Shown here one piece after another: positions 16,983-26,481 of a stretch of 47,488 nucleotides of DNA (its first letter is position 1; the number at the start of each line of letters is the position of its first letter). Both the position numbers and the translations under genes were made by a program. The DNA comes from Halothiobacillaceae bacterium (GTDB taxonomy: Bacteria; Pseudomonadota; Gammaproteobacteria; Halothiobacillales; Halothiobacillaceae). The notes beneath the pieces were generated by a model. It was given only the letters and a program-made list of their open reading frames with translations. It ran no database searches and had not been told where the DNA came from. The DNA lies in assembly GCA_028696185.1 (NCBI GenBank), contig JAQVHL010000016.1, forward strand, positions 1 to 47,488, in the 5' to 3' direction.

Positions 16983-19900
16983 TCGAAAGCAGCACACCAC
17001 GCGCCGCCTCCCCCCCCGAGCCCTTCACACGCCTGACGCGCCCCCTGCCTTGGCTGGTATTCGTGCTGGTCAGCCTGGGCCTGGTCGCCACGCTGACCTG
17101 GATCTACACCCAACAAACCCGTGAACTGAAACTGGCTGCCCAGGCCAATCTTTCCGCCATTGCCGACCTGGAGGCCCGTCAGGTCAAGACCTGGCTGGAC
17201 GAGCGTCTGCGCGACGCCCGCCTGGTTTCCTTCGATGGCTTTGCCGAAGAGTGGGCGGACTGGCTGGAAAAAGGCGGAGACGAAGCGCGGCTCGGCCCGC
17301 TGCGGCGACGGCTGGAAGCCCTGCGTGTAGCCGGGGATTATCGAGCCATTTCAATACTGGACATCGACGGCCAGCCACGGCTCAGTGTAGGCAATTCGGC
17401 ACCCATGACGCCCAGCGAACAGGCCATTGCCCTGCACGCCCTGGAGCAGGACAGCCCACAGATCAGCGGCTTTTACTCCGATCTCCGACTCGGGCTGCAT
17501 CTGGGCATCGTCGCCCCACTCTTCGATGAGCGCAAACCCGTCGGTCTGCTGCGACTGGAAATCGACCCGCAAACCGGCCTGTTTCCACTGCTGTCGATCT
17601 GGCCCACGCCCTCGCCCAGCGCGGAAACCTTGCTCTTGCGCGGCCTGCCGGATGAGCGCATCCAGTTTTTGAGCCCACGCCGTCATGACCCGGCGGCCCC
17701 GCTCTCCACCGATCTGCCCCTCCTGTCCAAGCCGGTGCTGGCGGAAATGATCCGCAGCGGGCAGGACGGCTTTCTCGAAGGCCGGGATTACCGCAACCGC
17801 CCCAGCCTTGCCGCGTTGCGCCATATCCCCGACACGGACTGGGTGCTGATCGCCAAGATCGACCGTGCGGAAGTACTCGCCCCGATCAGCGAACGCCTGA
17901 TGACCCTGGCCGGTTTCGGATTGGCGCTGCTGCTGGGTGCGGCCCTCGTCGTCACCCTGCTGAGCTGGCGACGGCGCGCCCAGTACGAACGTGACCGCTA
18001 CCGTTTGTTGCTGGAACACCGTCAGGCCCAGGAAAGCGCGCGTCAGGCCCTTGCCGAAGGCGAGCAACGCCTGCAAATGGTGCTGCGCGGCGCCAAGATC
18101 GGCTTCTGGGACTGGAACATCCGCACCGGACAAAGCTTCTACAGCCCCGAATGGCACAATCTCGTGGGTTATCGTCCCGGAGAGATCGACAATCACCACG
18201 ACACCTGGCGCTCACTGATTCACCCTGACGATCTGCCCACGGTCGACGCCACCCTCGACGCTCACCTGCATGGCGATACCCCGACCTACGAGATCGAATT
18301 CCGCATCCTCAACGCCTCCGGTGAATGGCGCTGGGTGCTCTCGCGCGGCCAGGTTGTCGAATACGACAGCGAAGGCCAGCCCCAGCGCATGATAGGCACT
18401 CATCTGGACATCCACGACAAGAAGCAAGGCGAAATGAAAATGCGCCTGTGGACCCAGGCACTGGAACAAAGCCCTTTCGGCATCATCGTCACCGACGAGA
18501 ACGTGCGGATCCTCGCCGCCAACCGCGCCTTTGGCCAGATCACCGGTTATGAAAGCGGCCAAGCCATCGGCCACACCCCGGCCCTGCTCAAATCCGGTCG
18601 CCAGGACGAGGGATTCTATCAACGCATGTGGGAAACGATCCGCAACACGGGCCATTGGGAGGGCGAGATCTGGAACCGACGGCACAACGGTGAAATCTAT
18701 CCCGAGTGGCTGTCCATCGCCGCCATCCGCGACAGTCAGGGCCGCGTGGTCAACTATCTGGGCATTTTCACCGATCTGACGGAAAACAAGGCCGCACTGG
18801 AGCGGATCGAGTATCTTGCCTCGCACGATGCCCTTTCCGGACTGCCCAACGCGCCAACTTTCCTCCAGGAGCTGACGCTGTTGCTGCGTGCCCTGCCCCG
18901 TCCCGGCCAGCACTGCGCCCTGCTGCTGCTCGACCTGGACCGTTTCCGCAACATCAACGATTCCATGGGCCACGCGACGGGCGACTACCTGCTCACCGTC
19001 ATCGCGGATCGCCTGGTCAACACCCTGCCTCCAGGCACCCTGATCGGTCGGCGCGGAGGAGATGAGTTCCTGGTGGGGCTGGGCGCGCTCGACCAGGCCG
19101 AAGAAGCCAGCGACTATGCGCGCCGCCTGATTCGCAGCATTGCCGAACCCATCTGGGTTGAGGAAGCCGGCCTCAACATCAGTGTCGGCTGCAGCATCGG
19201 CATCAGTCTGTATCCCGATGACACGGACGACGCCGAAAGCCTGGTGCGCCATGCCGACACCGCCATGTACCGCGCCAAATCCATGGGGCGCAACACCTTC
19301 CAGTACTTTGCCGAAGACAACGCCGAAAAGGCGCTGGAAAACGTCTTCCTCGAAGCCGAGCTGCGCGCTGCGATGAAGACCCATACCCTGACGCTTGCCT
19401 ATCAACCCAAAGTCGATCTCGCCAGCGGCCGGCTGGTCGGCGTGGAAGCCCTGGTTCGCTGGAACCATCCCGAGCATGGTTTGATCTCGCCGGCCCGCTT
19501 CATCCCGGTGGCCGAGGCCTCGGGCCTGATCGTCCCTCTGGGCGAACTCATCCTTGAAGAAGCCTGCGCCCAGCTGCGTCACTGGCGTGATATGGATTTG
19601 CCGCCCTTCCCGGTTGCGGTCAATGTCTCCGCCGTGCAGTTCCGGCAGGGAGAGTTCGTCGAAATGCTCACGCGCACGGTGGAAAAATACCGGCTGCAAC
19701 CCAGCGACCTTGAGATTGAACTCACCGAAAGCGTACTCATGCAGGACGCCACCGGCACCATCGACCTGCTCAATCAGCTACGCACACTGGGCTACCGTCT
19801 GGCGCTGGACGATTTCGGCACCGGCTACTCCAGCCTCAGCTACCTGCGCTGTCTGCCGGTGCAAACCCTCAAACTCGACCAGAGCTTCATCCGCGCCATG

Positions 19901-20128
19901 GAAGACAACAGCGCCAACCGGGCCATCGTCGAATCCGCCATCCACATGGGGCATGCGCTTGATCTGTGCGTCATTGCCGAAGGGGTGGAAACCGCCAGCG
20001 ACGCCCGCCATCTGCAAGGCATAGCCTGCGATCAGGCCCAGGGCTACCACTTTGCCCGCCCCCTCCCGCCGCAAGAACTCGAAACCTGGCTGCGTGCACG
20101 CAGCTCATCCGAAGGAAGCCCGAAATGA
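16979..20128 (+). CDS. Membrane sensor PAS-PAS-GGDEF-EAL protein
   Basis: A 1049-residue inner-membrane c-di-GMP enzyme. TM1 is at about 23-43, a periplasmic sensor of some 260 residues (about 45-305, Cache-like by layout) follows, and TM2 is at about 308-330. Then come two PAS-PAC units (about 362-485 and 488-605), GGDEF (about 610-780) with GGDEF at 693-697, and EAL (about 790-1040) with EAL at 823-825 and DDFGTGYSS from 944. Both active sites look intact; there is no RxxD inhibitory site. The start ATG overlaps the glycosyltransferase stop (ATGA), and its own stop overlaps the next start the same way. This ties c-di-GMP control to the sugar genes before it. Confidence 0.95.
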   Translation: MIESSTPRAASPPEPFTRLTRPLPWLVFVLVSLGLVATLTWIYTQQTRELKLAAQANLSAIADLEARQVKTWLDERLRDARLVSFDGFAEEWADWLEKGGDEARLGPLRRRLEALRVAGDYRAISILDIDGQPRLSVGNSAPMTPSEQAIALHALEQDSPQISGFYSDLRLGLHLGIVAPLFDERKPVGLLRLEIDPQTGLFPLLSIWPTPSPSAETLLLRGLPDERIQFLSPRRHDPAAPLSTDLPLLSKPVLAEMIRSGQDGFLEGRDYRNRPSLAALRHIPDTDWVLIAKIDRAEVLAPISERLMTLAGFGLALLLGAALVVTLLSWRRRAQYERDRYRLLLEHRQAQESARQALAEGEQRLQMVLRGAKIGFWDWNIRTGQSFYSPEWHNLVGYRPGEIDNHHDTWRSLIHPDDLPTVDATLDAHLHGDTPTYEIEFRILNASGEWRWVLSRGQVVEYDSEGQPQRMIGTHLDIHDKKQGEMKMRLWTQALEQSPFGIIVTDENVRILAANRAFGQITGYESGQAIGHTPALLKSGRQDEGFYQRMWETIRNTGHWEGEIWNRRHNGEIYPEWLSIAAIRDSQGRVVNYLGIFTDLTENKAALERIEYLASHDALSGLPNAPTFLQELTLLLRALPRPGQHCALLLLDLDRFRNINDSMGHATGDYLLTVIADRLVNTLPPGTLIGRRGGDEFLVGLGALDQAEEASDYARRLIRSIAEPIWVEEAGLNISVGCSIGISLYPDDTDDAESLVRHADTAMYRAKSMGRNTFQYFAEDNAEKALENVFLEAELRAAMKTHTLTLAYQPKVDLASGRLVGVEALVRWNHPEHGLISPARFIPVAEASGLIVPLGELILEEACAQLRHWRDMDLPPFPVAVNVSAVQFRQGEFVEMLTRTVEKYRLQPSDLEIELTESVLMQDATGTIDLLNQLRTLGYRLALDDFGTGYSSLSYLRCLPVQTLKLDQSFIRAMEDNSANRAIVESAIHMGHALDLCVIAEGVETASDARHLQGIACDQAQGYHFARPLPPQELETWLRARSSSEGSPK

Positions 20129-21579
20129 GCGTCGAACCGATTTTCATCGGCAAGGCTGAACACGCCCTCCATCTGCTGCCACGTATGGCCAACCGTCACG
20201 GCCTGATTGCCGGCGCGACCGGCACCGGCAAGACCGTCACCTTGCAAGGGCTGGCCGAAAGTTTCTCGCGCCTGGGCGTGCCCGTGTTCATGGCGGACAT
20301 CAAGGGCGACCTCTCCGGCATCGCGGCAGCGGGCAGCGACAGCCCGCGCCTTCAGGCGCGCGCCGAACAGCTCAACATGGGAACGCTGAGTTTTTCCGCC
20401 GCCCCGACGGTTTTCTGGGACGTGTTTGGTGAGCAGGGACATCCGCTGCGCATCACCATCGCCGACATCGGCCCCATGCTGCTCGCCCGCCTGCTGGGAC
20501 TCAACGAAACCCAGTCCGGCGTACTCAGCGTCGTCTTCCGACTGGCCGACGATAACGGCTGGCTCTTGCTCGACCTCAAGGATTTACGCGCACTTATCCA
20601 GCATGTGGGCGAGCATGCCCGCGAGCTGCGCAATGAATACGGGAATCTTTCCCCCGCCAGCATCGGCGCCATCCAGCGCGCCCTGCTGGCCCTGGAGGAA
20701 CAGGGTGCCGACCGCCTGTTTGGCGAGCCCGCCCTCAGTCTTGACGACCTCCTCCAGACGGCTCCCGACGGACGGGGCATCGTCAACCTGCTTGCCGCCG
20801 ACCGCCTCTATCGCGATTCCCCTCGCGTGTATGCCACCTTATTGCTATGGCTGCTCTCCGAACTCTTCGAACAACTCCCGGAAGCCGGTGATCTCGACAA
20901 GCCCCGTTTCGTCCTGTTTTTTGACGAAGCCCACCTGCTGTTCGACGACACCCCCAAGGCCCTGGTCGATAAAATCGAACAAGTCGTGAGGCTTATCCGC
21001 TCCAAGGGCGTGGGGGTTTATTTCATCACCCAAAGCCCCCTGGATATTCCCGAAGCGATTCTCGGGCAGTTGGGCAACCGTGTGCAGCACGCCCTGCGCG
21101 CCTACACCCCGCGCGATCAAAAAGCGGTAAAAACGGCCGCCGCCACCTTTCGCCCCAACCCCGGCCTTGACACCGAACAAGCCATTACCGAGCTGGGTGT
21201 CGGTGAAGCGCTGGTCTCGCTGCTGGACGAAAAAGGGCGCCCCACCCCTGTCGAACGGACCCTGATCGCCCCGCCGCAGAGCCGCATTGGCCCGCTGGCT
21301 GCGAACGAACGACAGGCGCTCATCCACCGCAGCGCCCTGTACGGACATTTCGAAAAAGAGATCGACCGCGAATCAGCCTACGAAATGCTCCGCGCCCACG
21401 CCCAGCGCGAGCAACAAACCGCCACACCCCCGGCCACCCGCGCTCCCCAGCCACGCCCCTCCAACCGGGAAAGCCCTCTGGAAGCCTTCATGAAAAGCGC
21501 AGCCCGCGCGATAGGCAGCCAGCTTGGCCGCCAGATCATCCGTGGCATTCTGGGCTCACTGAGCGGAAAAAGACGGTAA
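20125..21579 (+). CDS. HerA-like/DUF853 ATPase (YjgR-type)
   Basis: 484 residues. Walker A is GATGTGKT at 30-37; Walker B is in VLFFDEAHLLF. DUF853 markers include FMADIKGDLSG, SLLDEKGRPTPVERT, and SAYEMLRAHAQRE near the end. The family belongs to the HerA/FtsK-like motor ATPases and is often called a putative helicase (E. coli YjgR), but no activity is established. The C-terminus is Pro-rich, then has a helical basic segment (AIGSQLGRQIIRGILGSL) that could be amphipathic. The start overlaps the c-di-GMP gene stop (ATGA) with GAAGGA upstream. It converges on the next gene with a 17-bp gap. Confidence 0.93.
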   Translation: MSVEPIFIGKAEHALHLLPRMANRHGLIAGATGTGKTVTLQGLAESFSRLGVPVFMADIKGDLSGIAAAGSDSPRLQARAEQLNMGTLSFSAAPTVFWDVFGEQGHPLRITIADIGPMLLARLLGLNETQSGVLSVVFRLADDNGWLLLDLKDLRALIQHVGEHARELRNEYGNLSPASIGAIQRALLALEEQGADRLFGEPALSLDDLLQTAPDGRGIVNLLAADRLYRDSPRVYATLLLWLLSELFEQLPEAGDLDKPRFVLFFDEAHLLFDDTPKALVDKIEQVVRLIRSKGVGVYFITQSPLDIPEAILGQLGNRVQHALRAYTPRDQKAVKTAAATFRPNPGLDTEQAITELGVGEALVSLLDEKGRPTPVERTLIAPPQSRIGPLAANERQALIHRSALYGHFEKEIDRESAYEMLRAHAQREQQTATPPATRAPQPRPSNRESPLEAFMKSAARAIGSQLGRQIIRGILGSLSGKRR

Positions 21580-21596
21580 TCGCCTTGCCCTGGCGG

Positions 21597-22781
21597 CTAG
21601 AATTTTTCCAGATTGAGCATGACCGGGAAGTCGTCATTCCCGGTGCGCTGGAAGGTATAGCGGGTATCGACACACTCGAAGCTGACCCGATCCGGACGCA
21701 AACGCCGCCTCGCCGGAGGCGGTGGCGCCATCTGTTCATGGGCGCGCTGGAAAAGTCCACGCAGCGAGGCGTCGAAACCGTGCGCCAGGGTTTTCAAAAC
21801 CCGTCCATCCAGATCGTCCTCGCCCACCAGGGTCAAATGAACATCCACGCCCAGCGCACGCAAGGTTTCGGCCTGACGGATTTTGTCCCCGGCGGGGGAA
21901 AGCGTGTCGCCCTCGCGGGCGTTCCATGAAAAAACCTGATAGGGAACATCCCGTTGCCGGGCCATGGTGGACAGATGCCCGGCATGACTCAAGTCGCGAA
22001 TGGCCTGCGCGGCCGGGCCGTAATAAAACGGATCCTCGGGCGGCACACACCGTTTCCAGGGTGTCAGACTGTAGCATTTGATGACGGTACGCCGGGTCTC
22101 CAGGCGCGCTTCACACCCCTCCAGCGCCCCCTCTTCCAGCACGTTCCACAGGTATTCCAGCGGAGGCGAGGTGTACGAGCAATTGTCAATCAAGACCCGC
22201 GCAAAACCGGGCGAAATCTTGTTCAGCAAATGCGCAATATAGCCCCCATGACTGCTGCCAATAAGCATGATATTGCTGAAATCGGCATTCAGTCCCTGAC
22301 GTTCCAGGTACTCAGTGACATACACATGATCCAGCGCCTGCATGAGGCCAAAGTTCTGATACTCCTCTTTGCCGGGTACCAGTGCGGCATGCAGCTCAAT
22401 CGTCTCGTCAAGAACCTCGTCCAGCCGCTCCACCAGTTGCCTGAGTGACAGCCTTGCCGAATCGAGCTCTGGAAAATAATCGCGACGTATCCGGTCCAGC
22501 GTTTCATCCGTAAGGGCAAGGGTCGCCCCGGTCTCGGGCCGTGTGTGATAGCAATGGTATTTCACCGCCACGGCGGCATAACCGAAATCACGGGTGAGAT
22601 GGCGCAGCAGCTTTTCCGAATAACCGGGGGGATCGCCACAGCCGCCAATATAGAAAACCACACCCGGATGGGGTGTGGCTGGCTGATAACAGACCTCGAA
22701 TTCCAGAGGGCTGTCCCGAAACCGTTGCAGTTCGAAATCCAGAGCACCCTGGATGGTTCTTCGCTCAAAACACAGACTCAC
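21597..22781 (-). CDS. Alpha/beta-hydrolase-like protein of unknown function (DUF2920-like)
   Basis: About 394 residues, no signal peptide. Visible hydrolase features are VVFYIGGCGDPPGY near residue 50 (oxyanion-hole-like strand turn), a nucleophile-elbow-like GSSHGGYIAHL in the middle, and a late aspartate- and histidine-containing part (LVGEDDLDGR, LAHGF). This fits a Ser-Asp-His hydrolase. The arrangement reminds me of DUF2920 proteins from motile bacteria, but this is from memory and not certain. The start is taken as GTG at 22781 with GGGGAG five bases upstream; GTG at 22802 is the alternative. It follows the 155-residue periplasmic gene on the same strand by 138 bp. The substrate is unknown. 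Confidence 0.75.
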   Translation of the reverse strand: MSLCFERRTIQGALDFELQRFRDSPLEFEVCYQPATPHPGVVFYIGGCGDPPGYSEKLLRHLTRDFGYAAVAVKYHCYHTRPETGATLALTDETLDRIRRDYFPELDSARLSLRQLVERLDEVLDETIELHAALVPGKEEYQNFGLMQALDHVYVTEYLERQGLNADFSNIMLIGSSHGGYIAHLLNKISPGFARVLIDNCSYTSPPLEYLWNVLEEGALEGCEARLETRRTVIKCYSLTPWKRCVPPEDPFYYGPAAQAIRDLSHAGHLSTMARQRDVPYQVFSWNAREGDTLSPAGDKIRQAETLRALGVDVHLTLVGEDDLDGRVLKTLAHGFDASLRGLFQRAHEQMAPPPPARRRLRPDRVSFECVDTRYTFQRTGNDDFPVMLNLEKF

Positions 22782-22919
22782 GCCGTCTCCCCATCCTCTC
22801 ACGCCAAACGCTTGAATCCCTTTCGGGGGAAAGCCCGACTATAGCGACGACAGGCAGGCAAGACAAATCACCCGGCCCGCTTGCGAAGACCGGGGTAGCG
22901 AAAGAGGCGAGGCTTTTCG

Positions 22920-23387
22920 TCAGCGCAAATCCAGAGCCTGGTTCAGCGCCGCCGCTTCGGTCACATAATCGACAGAAGTCACGGCACCGTCCTTGAGGTG
23001 GATCAGCGTGACAGTACCTTTACGACGCGGCATGAAGCTTGTATCCGCTGCCTCATACCCCAGCAGGACGGGATACGGACGCTCGCGCATCTTCGGCAGG
23101 GCGAACATGCTGGTAACAAAGGACGGCATCTCGCTGATGTCGGCGATGAAGACGGCCTGGCGCGTTGCCAGGAAATCCTTGGGCCGCGCCATCAATACCT
23201 CATTGACCATGTCACTGGGGGCCTTTTCCACAGCGAAGATCAGCAACGAGGTATCCGCCGGCACGGTATGCATCTTGTCGTGCTGGTCCTTGAGCTGGAT
23301 CGAGGGCAAGGCCGCCCCCGGCGCCAGAGGTTCGGCGAAGGCGGGAACGGTCAGGGTCAGGAGGCTGGCCAGAAGCAATCGACGCAT
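22920..23387 (-). CDS. Exported thioredoxin-fold-like protein of unknown function
   Basis: 155 residues. A clear signal peptide (MRRLLLASLLTLTVPAFA) is followed by PGAALPSIQLKDQHDKMHT, the usual opening of thioredoxin/peroxiredoxin-like domains. No CxxC or catalytic cysteine remains in the mature part, so it is not a normal thiol oxidoreductase. A periplasmic role is inferred. The ATG at 23387 gives a good signal peptide. A strong hairpin lies nine bases upstream of it. It follows hemL by 93 bp and may be transcribed with it. Confidence 0.8.
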   Translation of the reverse strand: MRRLLLASLLTLTVPAFAEPLAPGAALPSIQLKDQHDKMHTVPADTSLLIFAVEKAPSDMVNEVLMARPKDFLATRQAVFIADISEMPSFVTSMFALPKMRERPYPVLLGYEAADTSFMPRRKGTVTLIHLKDGAVTSVDYVTEAAALNQALDLR

Positions 23388-23395
23388 GGGAATCA

Positions 23396-23427
23396 CCCGG
23401 ACAATGAATCAGTTTTCATTATCCGGG
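23396..23427 (-). promoter_or_regulatory. Near-perfect hairpin just upstream of the exported-protein start
   Basis: CCCGGACAATGAA and TTCATTATCCGGG are 13-bp arms with one mismatch and a 6-nt loop. No U-run follows on either strand, so it is not a standard terminator. Its position, nine bases before the ATG at 23387, suggests an operator or an RNA structure that affects translation or stabilises the 3' end of the hemL transcript. Confidence 0.55.
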
Positions 23428-23480
23428 CATCATACAGGTAAATAAACCTATCCTTTGCGGGGAAGCGCCGGGCGGGCTTT

Positions 23481-24761
23481 TTACAGACTCGCGAAAACCC
23501 GCTTGGCGGCTTCCAGCGTGCTTTCGATCTCCGCATCGCCATGCGCGGAACTGACAAAGCCGGCCTCGAACGCGGACGGGGCGAAATACACCCTTTCCTT
23601 GAGCATGCCGTGGAAGAACAGGCGGAAACGGTCCACATCGCAGCGTGTAGCCGCCGCGTAACTGTCCACGGCGGTCTGTTCGGTAAAGAACAGACCGAAC
23701 ATTCCCCCCACCGACTGGGTCAGGAAGGCCACGCCGGCTTCACGCGCGGCAGCTTCCAGTCCCTCGCACAGCGCGCGAGTACGGGCGGCAAGACGCGTGT
23801 GAAAATCCGGCTCGGCAATCAGCTTGAGCGTCTTCAGACCCGCCGCCATGGCCACCGGGTTGCCGGACAGGGTTCCGGCCTGATAGACGGGCCCCAGCGG
23901 GGCGATATGCGCCATGATCTCGCGCTTGCCGCCGAAGGCGCCCACCGGCATGCCGCCACCGACCACCTTGCCCAGGGTGGTGAGATCCGGCGTGATGCCG
24001 TAATGGGCCTGTGCCCCGCCCAGGGCCACGCGGAAGCCGGTCATCACCTCGTCGAAGATCAGCACGGCGCCGTACTCGTCGCAAACCGCGCGCAGGGTTT
24101 CCAGGAACCCCGGTCTGGGCGGAATGCAGTTCATGTTGCCCGCGACCGGCTCGACGATGATGCAGGCGATCTGATGCCCGATACGTGAGAAGGTCTCGCG
24201 CACCTGCTCGCTGTCGTTGAAATCCAGGGTCAGGGTATGTTCGGCCAGCGCGTCGGGCACGCCGGGCGAACTGGGCACCCCCAGGGTCAGCGCGCCGGAA
24301 CCGGCCTTCACCAGCAGCGAATCGGAATGGCCGTGATAGCAGCCCTCGAACTTGACGATTTTCTCCCGCCCGGTGAAGCCGCGTGCCAGACGGATGGCCG
24401 ACATGGTGGCCTCGGTGCCGGAAGACACCATGCGCACCATGTCCATCGACGGCACCAGCGCGCAAAGCCGCTCGGCCATGTCGATCTCGGCGGACGTCGG
24501 CGCGCCAAAGGACAGACCCCGCTGCGCGGATTCGCGTACCGCCTCGATGACCGCCGGATGCGCATGCCCCAGGATCATCGGCCCCCAGGAACCGACATAA
24601 TCGATATACCGCTCGCCATCGGCCCCCCAGACAAACGGCCCTTCGGCGCGTTCGATGAAAATCGGCTCCCCGCCCACGCCGCGAAAGGCCCGGACGGGCG
24701 AATTCACGCCGCCGGGGATGTGTTTCTGGGCCTGAAGGAAAAGTGCGTGTGAGCGGGTCAT
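23481..24761 (-). CDS. hemL: Glutamate-1-semialdehyde 2,1-aminomutase
   Basis: A 426-residue PLP enzyme that turns glutamate-1-semialdehyde into 5-aminolevulinate, the entry to haem and other tetrapyrroles by the C5 route. Visible blocks are [13 protein letters not shown] at the N-terminus, GWG-like [23 protein letters not shown], and [18 protein letters not shown] with the PLP-binding lysine. Length is normal. The start overlaps the thiE stop by four bases. The presence of hemL fits a bacterium that uses glutamyl-tRNA for tetrapyrroles. The tail shows no terminator on the minus strand. Confidence 0.98.
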   Translation of the reverse strand: MTRSHALFLQAQKHIPGGVNSPVRAFRGVGGEPIFIERAEGPFVWGADGERYIDYVGSWGPMILGHAHPAVIEAVRESAQRGLSFGAPTSAEIDMAERLCALVPSMDMVRMVSSGTEATMSAIRLARGFTGREKIVKFEGCYHGHSDSLLVKAGSGALTLGVPSSPGVPDALAEHTLTLDFNDSEQVRETFSRIGHQIACIIVEPVAGNMNCIPPRPGFLETLRAVCDEYGAVLIFDEVMTGFRVALGGAQAHYGITPDLTTLGKVVGGGMPVGAFGGKREIMAHIAPLGPVYQAGTLSGNPVAMAAGLKTLKLIAEPDFHTRLAARTRALCEGLEAAAREAGVAFLTQSVGGMFGLFFTEQTAVDSYAAATRCDVDRFRLFFHGMLKERVYFAPSAFEAGFVSSAHGDAEIESTLEAAKRVFASL

Positions 24762-25414
24762 CGGGAAGCGTCCTGTAAAGGGTTTACAAACAACTGATGG
24801 ATTTCATGGGCGGCGCGGGCCACATTCTCACGGGCGAGCACGGCAGAAATCACCGCCAGCATGTCGGCGCCATGGCGGATCAGTGGCGCGCCATTTTCCG
24901 CCGTGATACCGCCAATGGCGCAGATCGGCAGCTGCAGCACCTCACGGGCCCGGCTGAGCAGCGCCACCGGCGCGCGCACCGCCTCGGGCTTGACGCCGGA
25001 AGGGAAAAACGCCCCGAAGGCGACATAATCGGCGCCGCGCGCCTGGGCATCGAGCGCGAGCGATAGCTGATCGTAGCAGGAAACCCCGATGATCGCGGCC
25101 TCGCCCAGACGCACGCGCGCCGTCTCGATGGGCATGTCCTCGCGCCCCAGATGAACACCGTCGGCGCCGCAGGCCTGCGCCAGCGCCACGTCGTCATTGA
25201 CGAGAAACAGCGCGCCATGACGCGAACAGAGCTCGCGCAGCGCAAGTGCCTGGGCCCGGCGCCTTGCGGCATCATCGCTCTTGTCACGGTATTGCACGAT
25301 ACGCGCGCCGCCGTTCAGGGCCGCCTCAACGGCGCTGCGCAAATGCTCGTCGGGCGCAAGCCGGGCATCGGTAACCAGATACAGGCCCCGCAAACGCGGA
25401 TCACGCGCTTTCAT
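24758..25414 (-). CDS. thiE: Thiamine-phosphate synthase
   Basis: 218 residues with a TIM-barrel fold. ThiE joins hydroxymethylpyrimidine-PP and thiazole phosphate into thiamine phosphate. Visible blocks: GLYLVTD at the start, [44 protein letters not shown] (where the family often has TxTK) and [12 protein letters not shown]. Overlaps of four bases with both the upstream glk and downstream hemL place it in a tight operon. The start codon at 25414 is consistent with the glk stop. There is no thi-box riboswitch in the overlap, and none was seen elsewhere. Confidence 0.96.
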   Translation of the reverse strand: MKARDPRLRGLYLVTDARLAPDEHLRSAVEAALNGGARIVQYRDKSDDAARRRAQALALRELCSRHGALFLVNDDVALAQACGADGVHLGREDMPIETARVRLGEAAIIGVSCYDQLSLALDAQARGADYVAFGAFFPSGVKPEAVRAPVALLSRAREVLQLPICAIGGITAENGAPLIRHGADMLAVISAVLARENVARAAHEIHQLFVNPLQDASR

Positions 25415-26394
25415 GCGATCTCCAGCGCCTGCCAGGCCGCACCGATCAACGGCGCACGCGGCTCCAGCGCCACGCGCACCGGCAGGCTTTCCAGCAAGGC
25501 GCGGAAGCGTCCCTTGTCCAGAAAGCCTTCCAGGAAGGCCCCTTCACGCAGGGCCGGCAGGATTTTTGGCGCAATGCCGCCCCCCACCCATACCCCGCCA
25601 CCGGCCAGACATTTGAGCGCCAGATTGCCCGCCTCGGCGCCGTAGATGCGCGCAAACAGGCGCAGCGCCTCCACGCACAGCGCATCCTCTCCCGCCAGTC
25701 CCAGCTCGGTCACCACGGCATTGGCATCCGGCGCCGCCGCCATGCGCGCGGCCGTTCCGGCAGACTCGGCCGCGTGGCCGCTGTCGCGCAGGAAACGGTA
25801 CAACAGGGAAAATCCGCTGCCGGAAAGAATGCGCTCGTAGCTCACATGTCCGCCCAACTGCGAACGCAGCCAGACCAGCAAGGCATCCTCAAGCGGCGTA
25901 TTGGGCGCAAAATCGCAATGCCCCCCCTCGGTAGGCAGGGCGTGGTAACGCTGTCCATCCCAGTACAGGATGGCCTCGCCCAACCCGGTGCCTGCGGCAA
26001 TCACCGCCGTTGTACCCGATCTTGCCTGAGTCGAAGCCAAAGGGTTGAGTTCCACGTACTGTCCGACCGGCAGACGCAGCATACCCAGCGCGGCCGCCTG
26101 CAAATCATTGAGCAGACGCACGGGCGCACCGCCCAGCCCGCCTGAAAGCGTCGTTTCTTCCAGCACCCAAGGCAGATTGGTGGCGCGGCATACCCCGTCG
26201 CGCACCGGACCGGCCACGCCGAAACACGCCGCCGTCACCGTATCCGTGCCGACGAACGCGTGCATCAGGCTATCGAACTGCGCGTGCGAGGTACTGGCAT
26301 AGCTTTGCTCGCGCACGGTCTCAAGCCCGTTCGCGCCGTGCCGGAACAGGGCCAGCAGGGTTTTGGTACCGCCGATGTCGCCGGCAAGGATCAT
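25411..26394 (-). CDS. glk: Glucokinase
   Basis: 327 residues of the bacterial ROK-independent Glk family. The ATP-binding GDIGGTKT is at 5-12; the block GTGLGEAILYWDG and EGGHCDFAP (sugar binding, with the Glu-Gly-Gly-His motif) follow. The GGGVWVGGGIAPK segment near the end matches the second phosphate loop. It phosphorylates glucose in the cytoplasm. The ATG at 26394 has GGGAG about nine bases upstream; the longer frame has no homology. It lies 87 bp after a phosphorylase-kinase-alpha-like gene, which suggests a joint role in glucan or glycogen use. Confidence 0.95.
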   Translation of the reverse strand: MILAGDIGGTKTLLALFRHGANGLETVREQSYASTSHAQFDSLMHAFVGTDTVTAACFGVAGPVRDGVCRATNLPWVLEETTLSGGLGGAPVRLLNDLQAAALGMLRLPVGQYVELNPLASTQARSGTTAVIAAGTGLGEAILYWDGQRYHALPTEGGHCDFAPNTPLEDALLVWLRSQLGGHVSYERILSGSGFSLLYRFLRDSGHAAESAGTAARMAAAPDANAVVTELGLAGEDALCVEALRLFARIYGAEAGNLALKCLAGGGVWVGGGIAPKILPALREGAFLEGFLDKGRFRALLESLPVRVALEPRAPLIGAAWQALEIA

Positions 26395-26481
26395 GATGCA
26401 ATCTCCCGATTCGGCCCACGAAGCCATGACTGGACTATCCGCGGGATGGGTTTGGCTGTTGGCGATGCAAGGCGAGCACAC

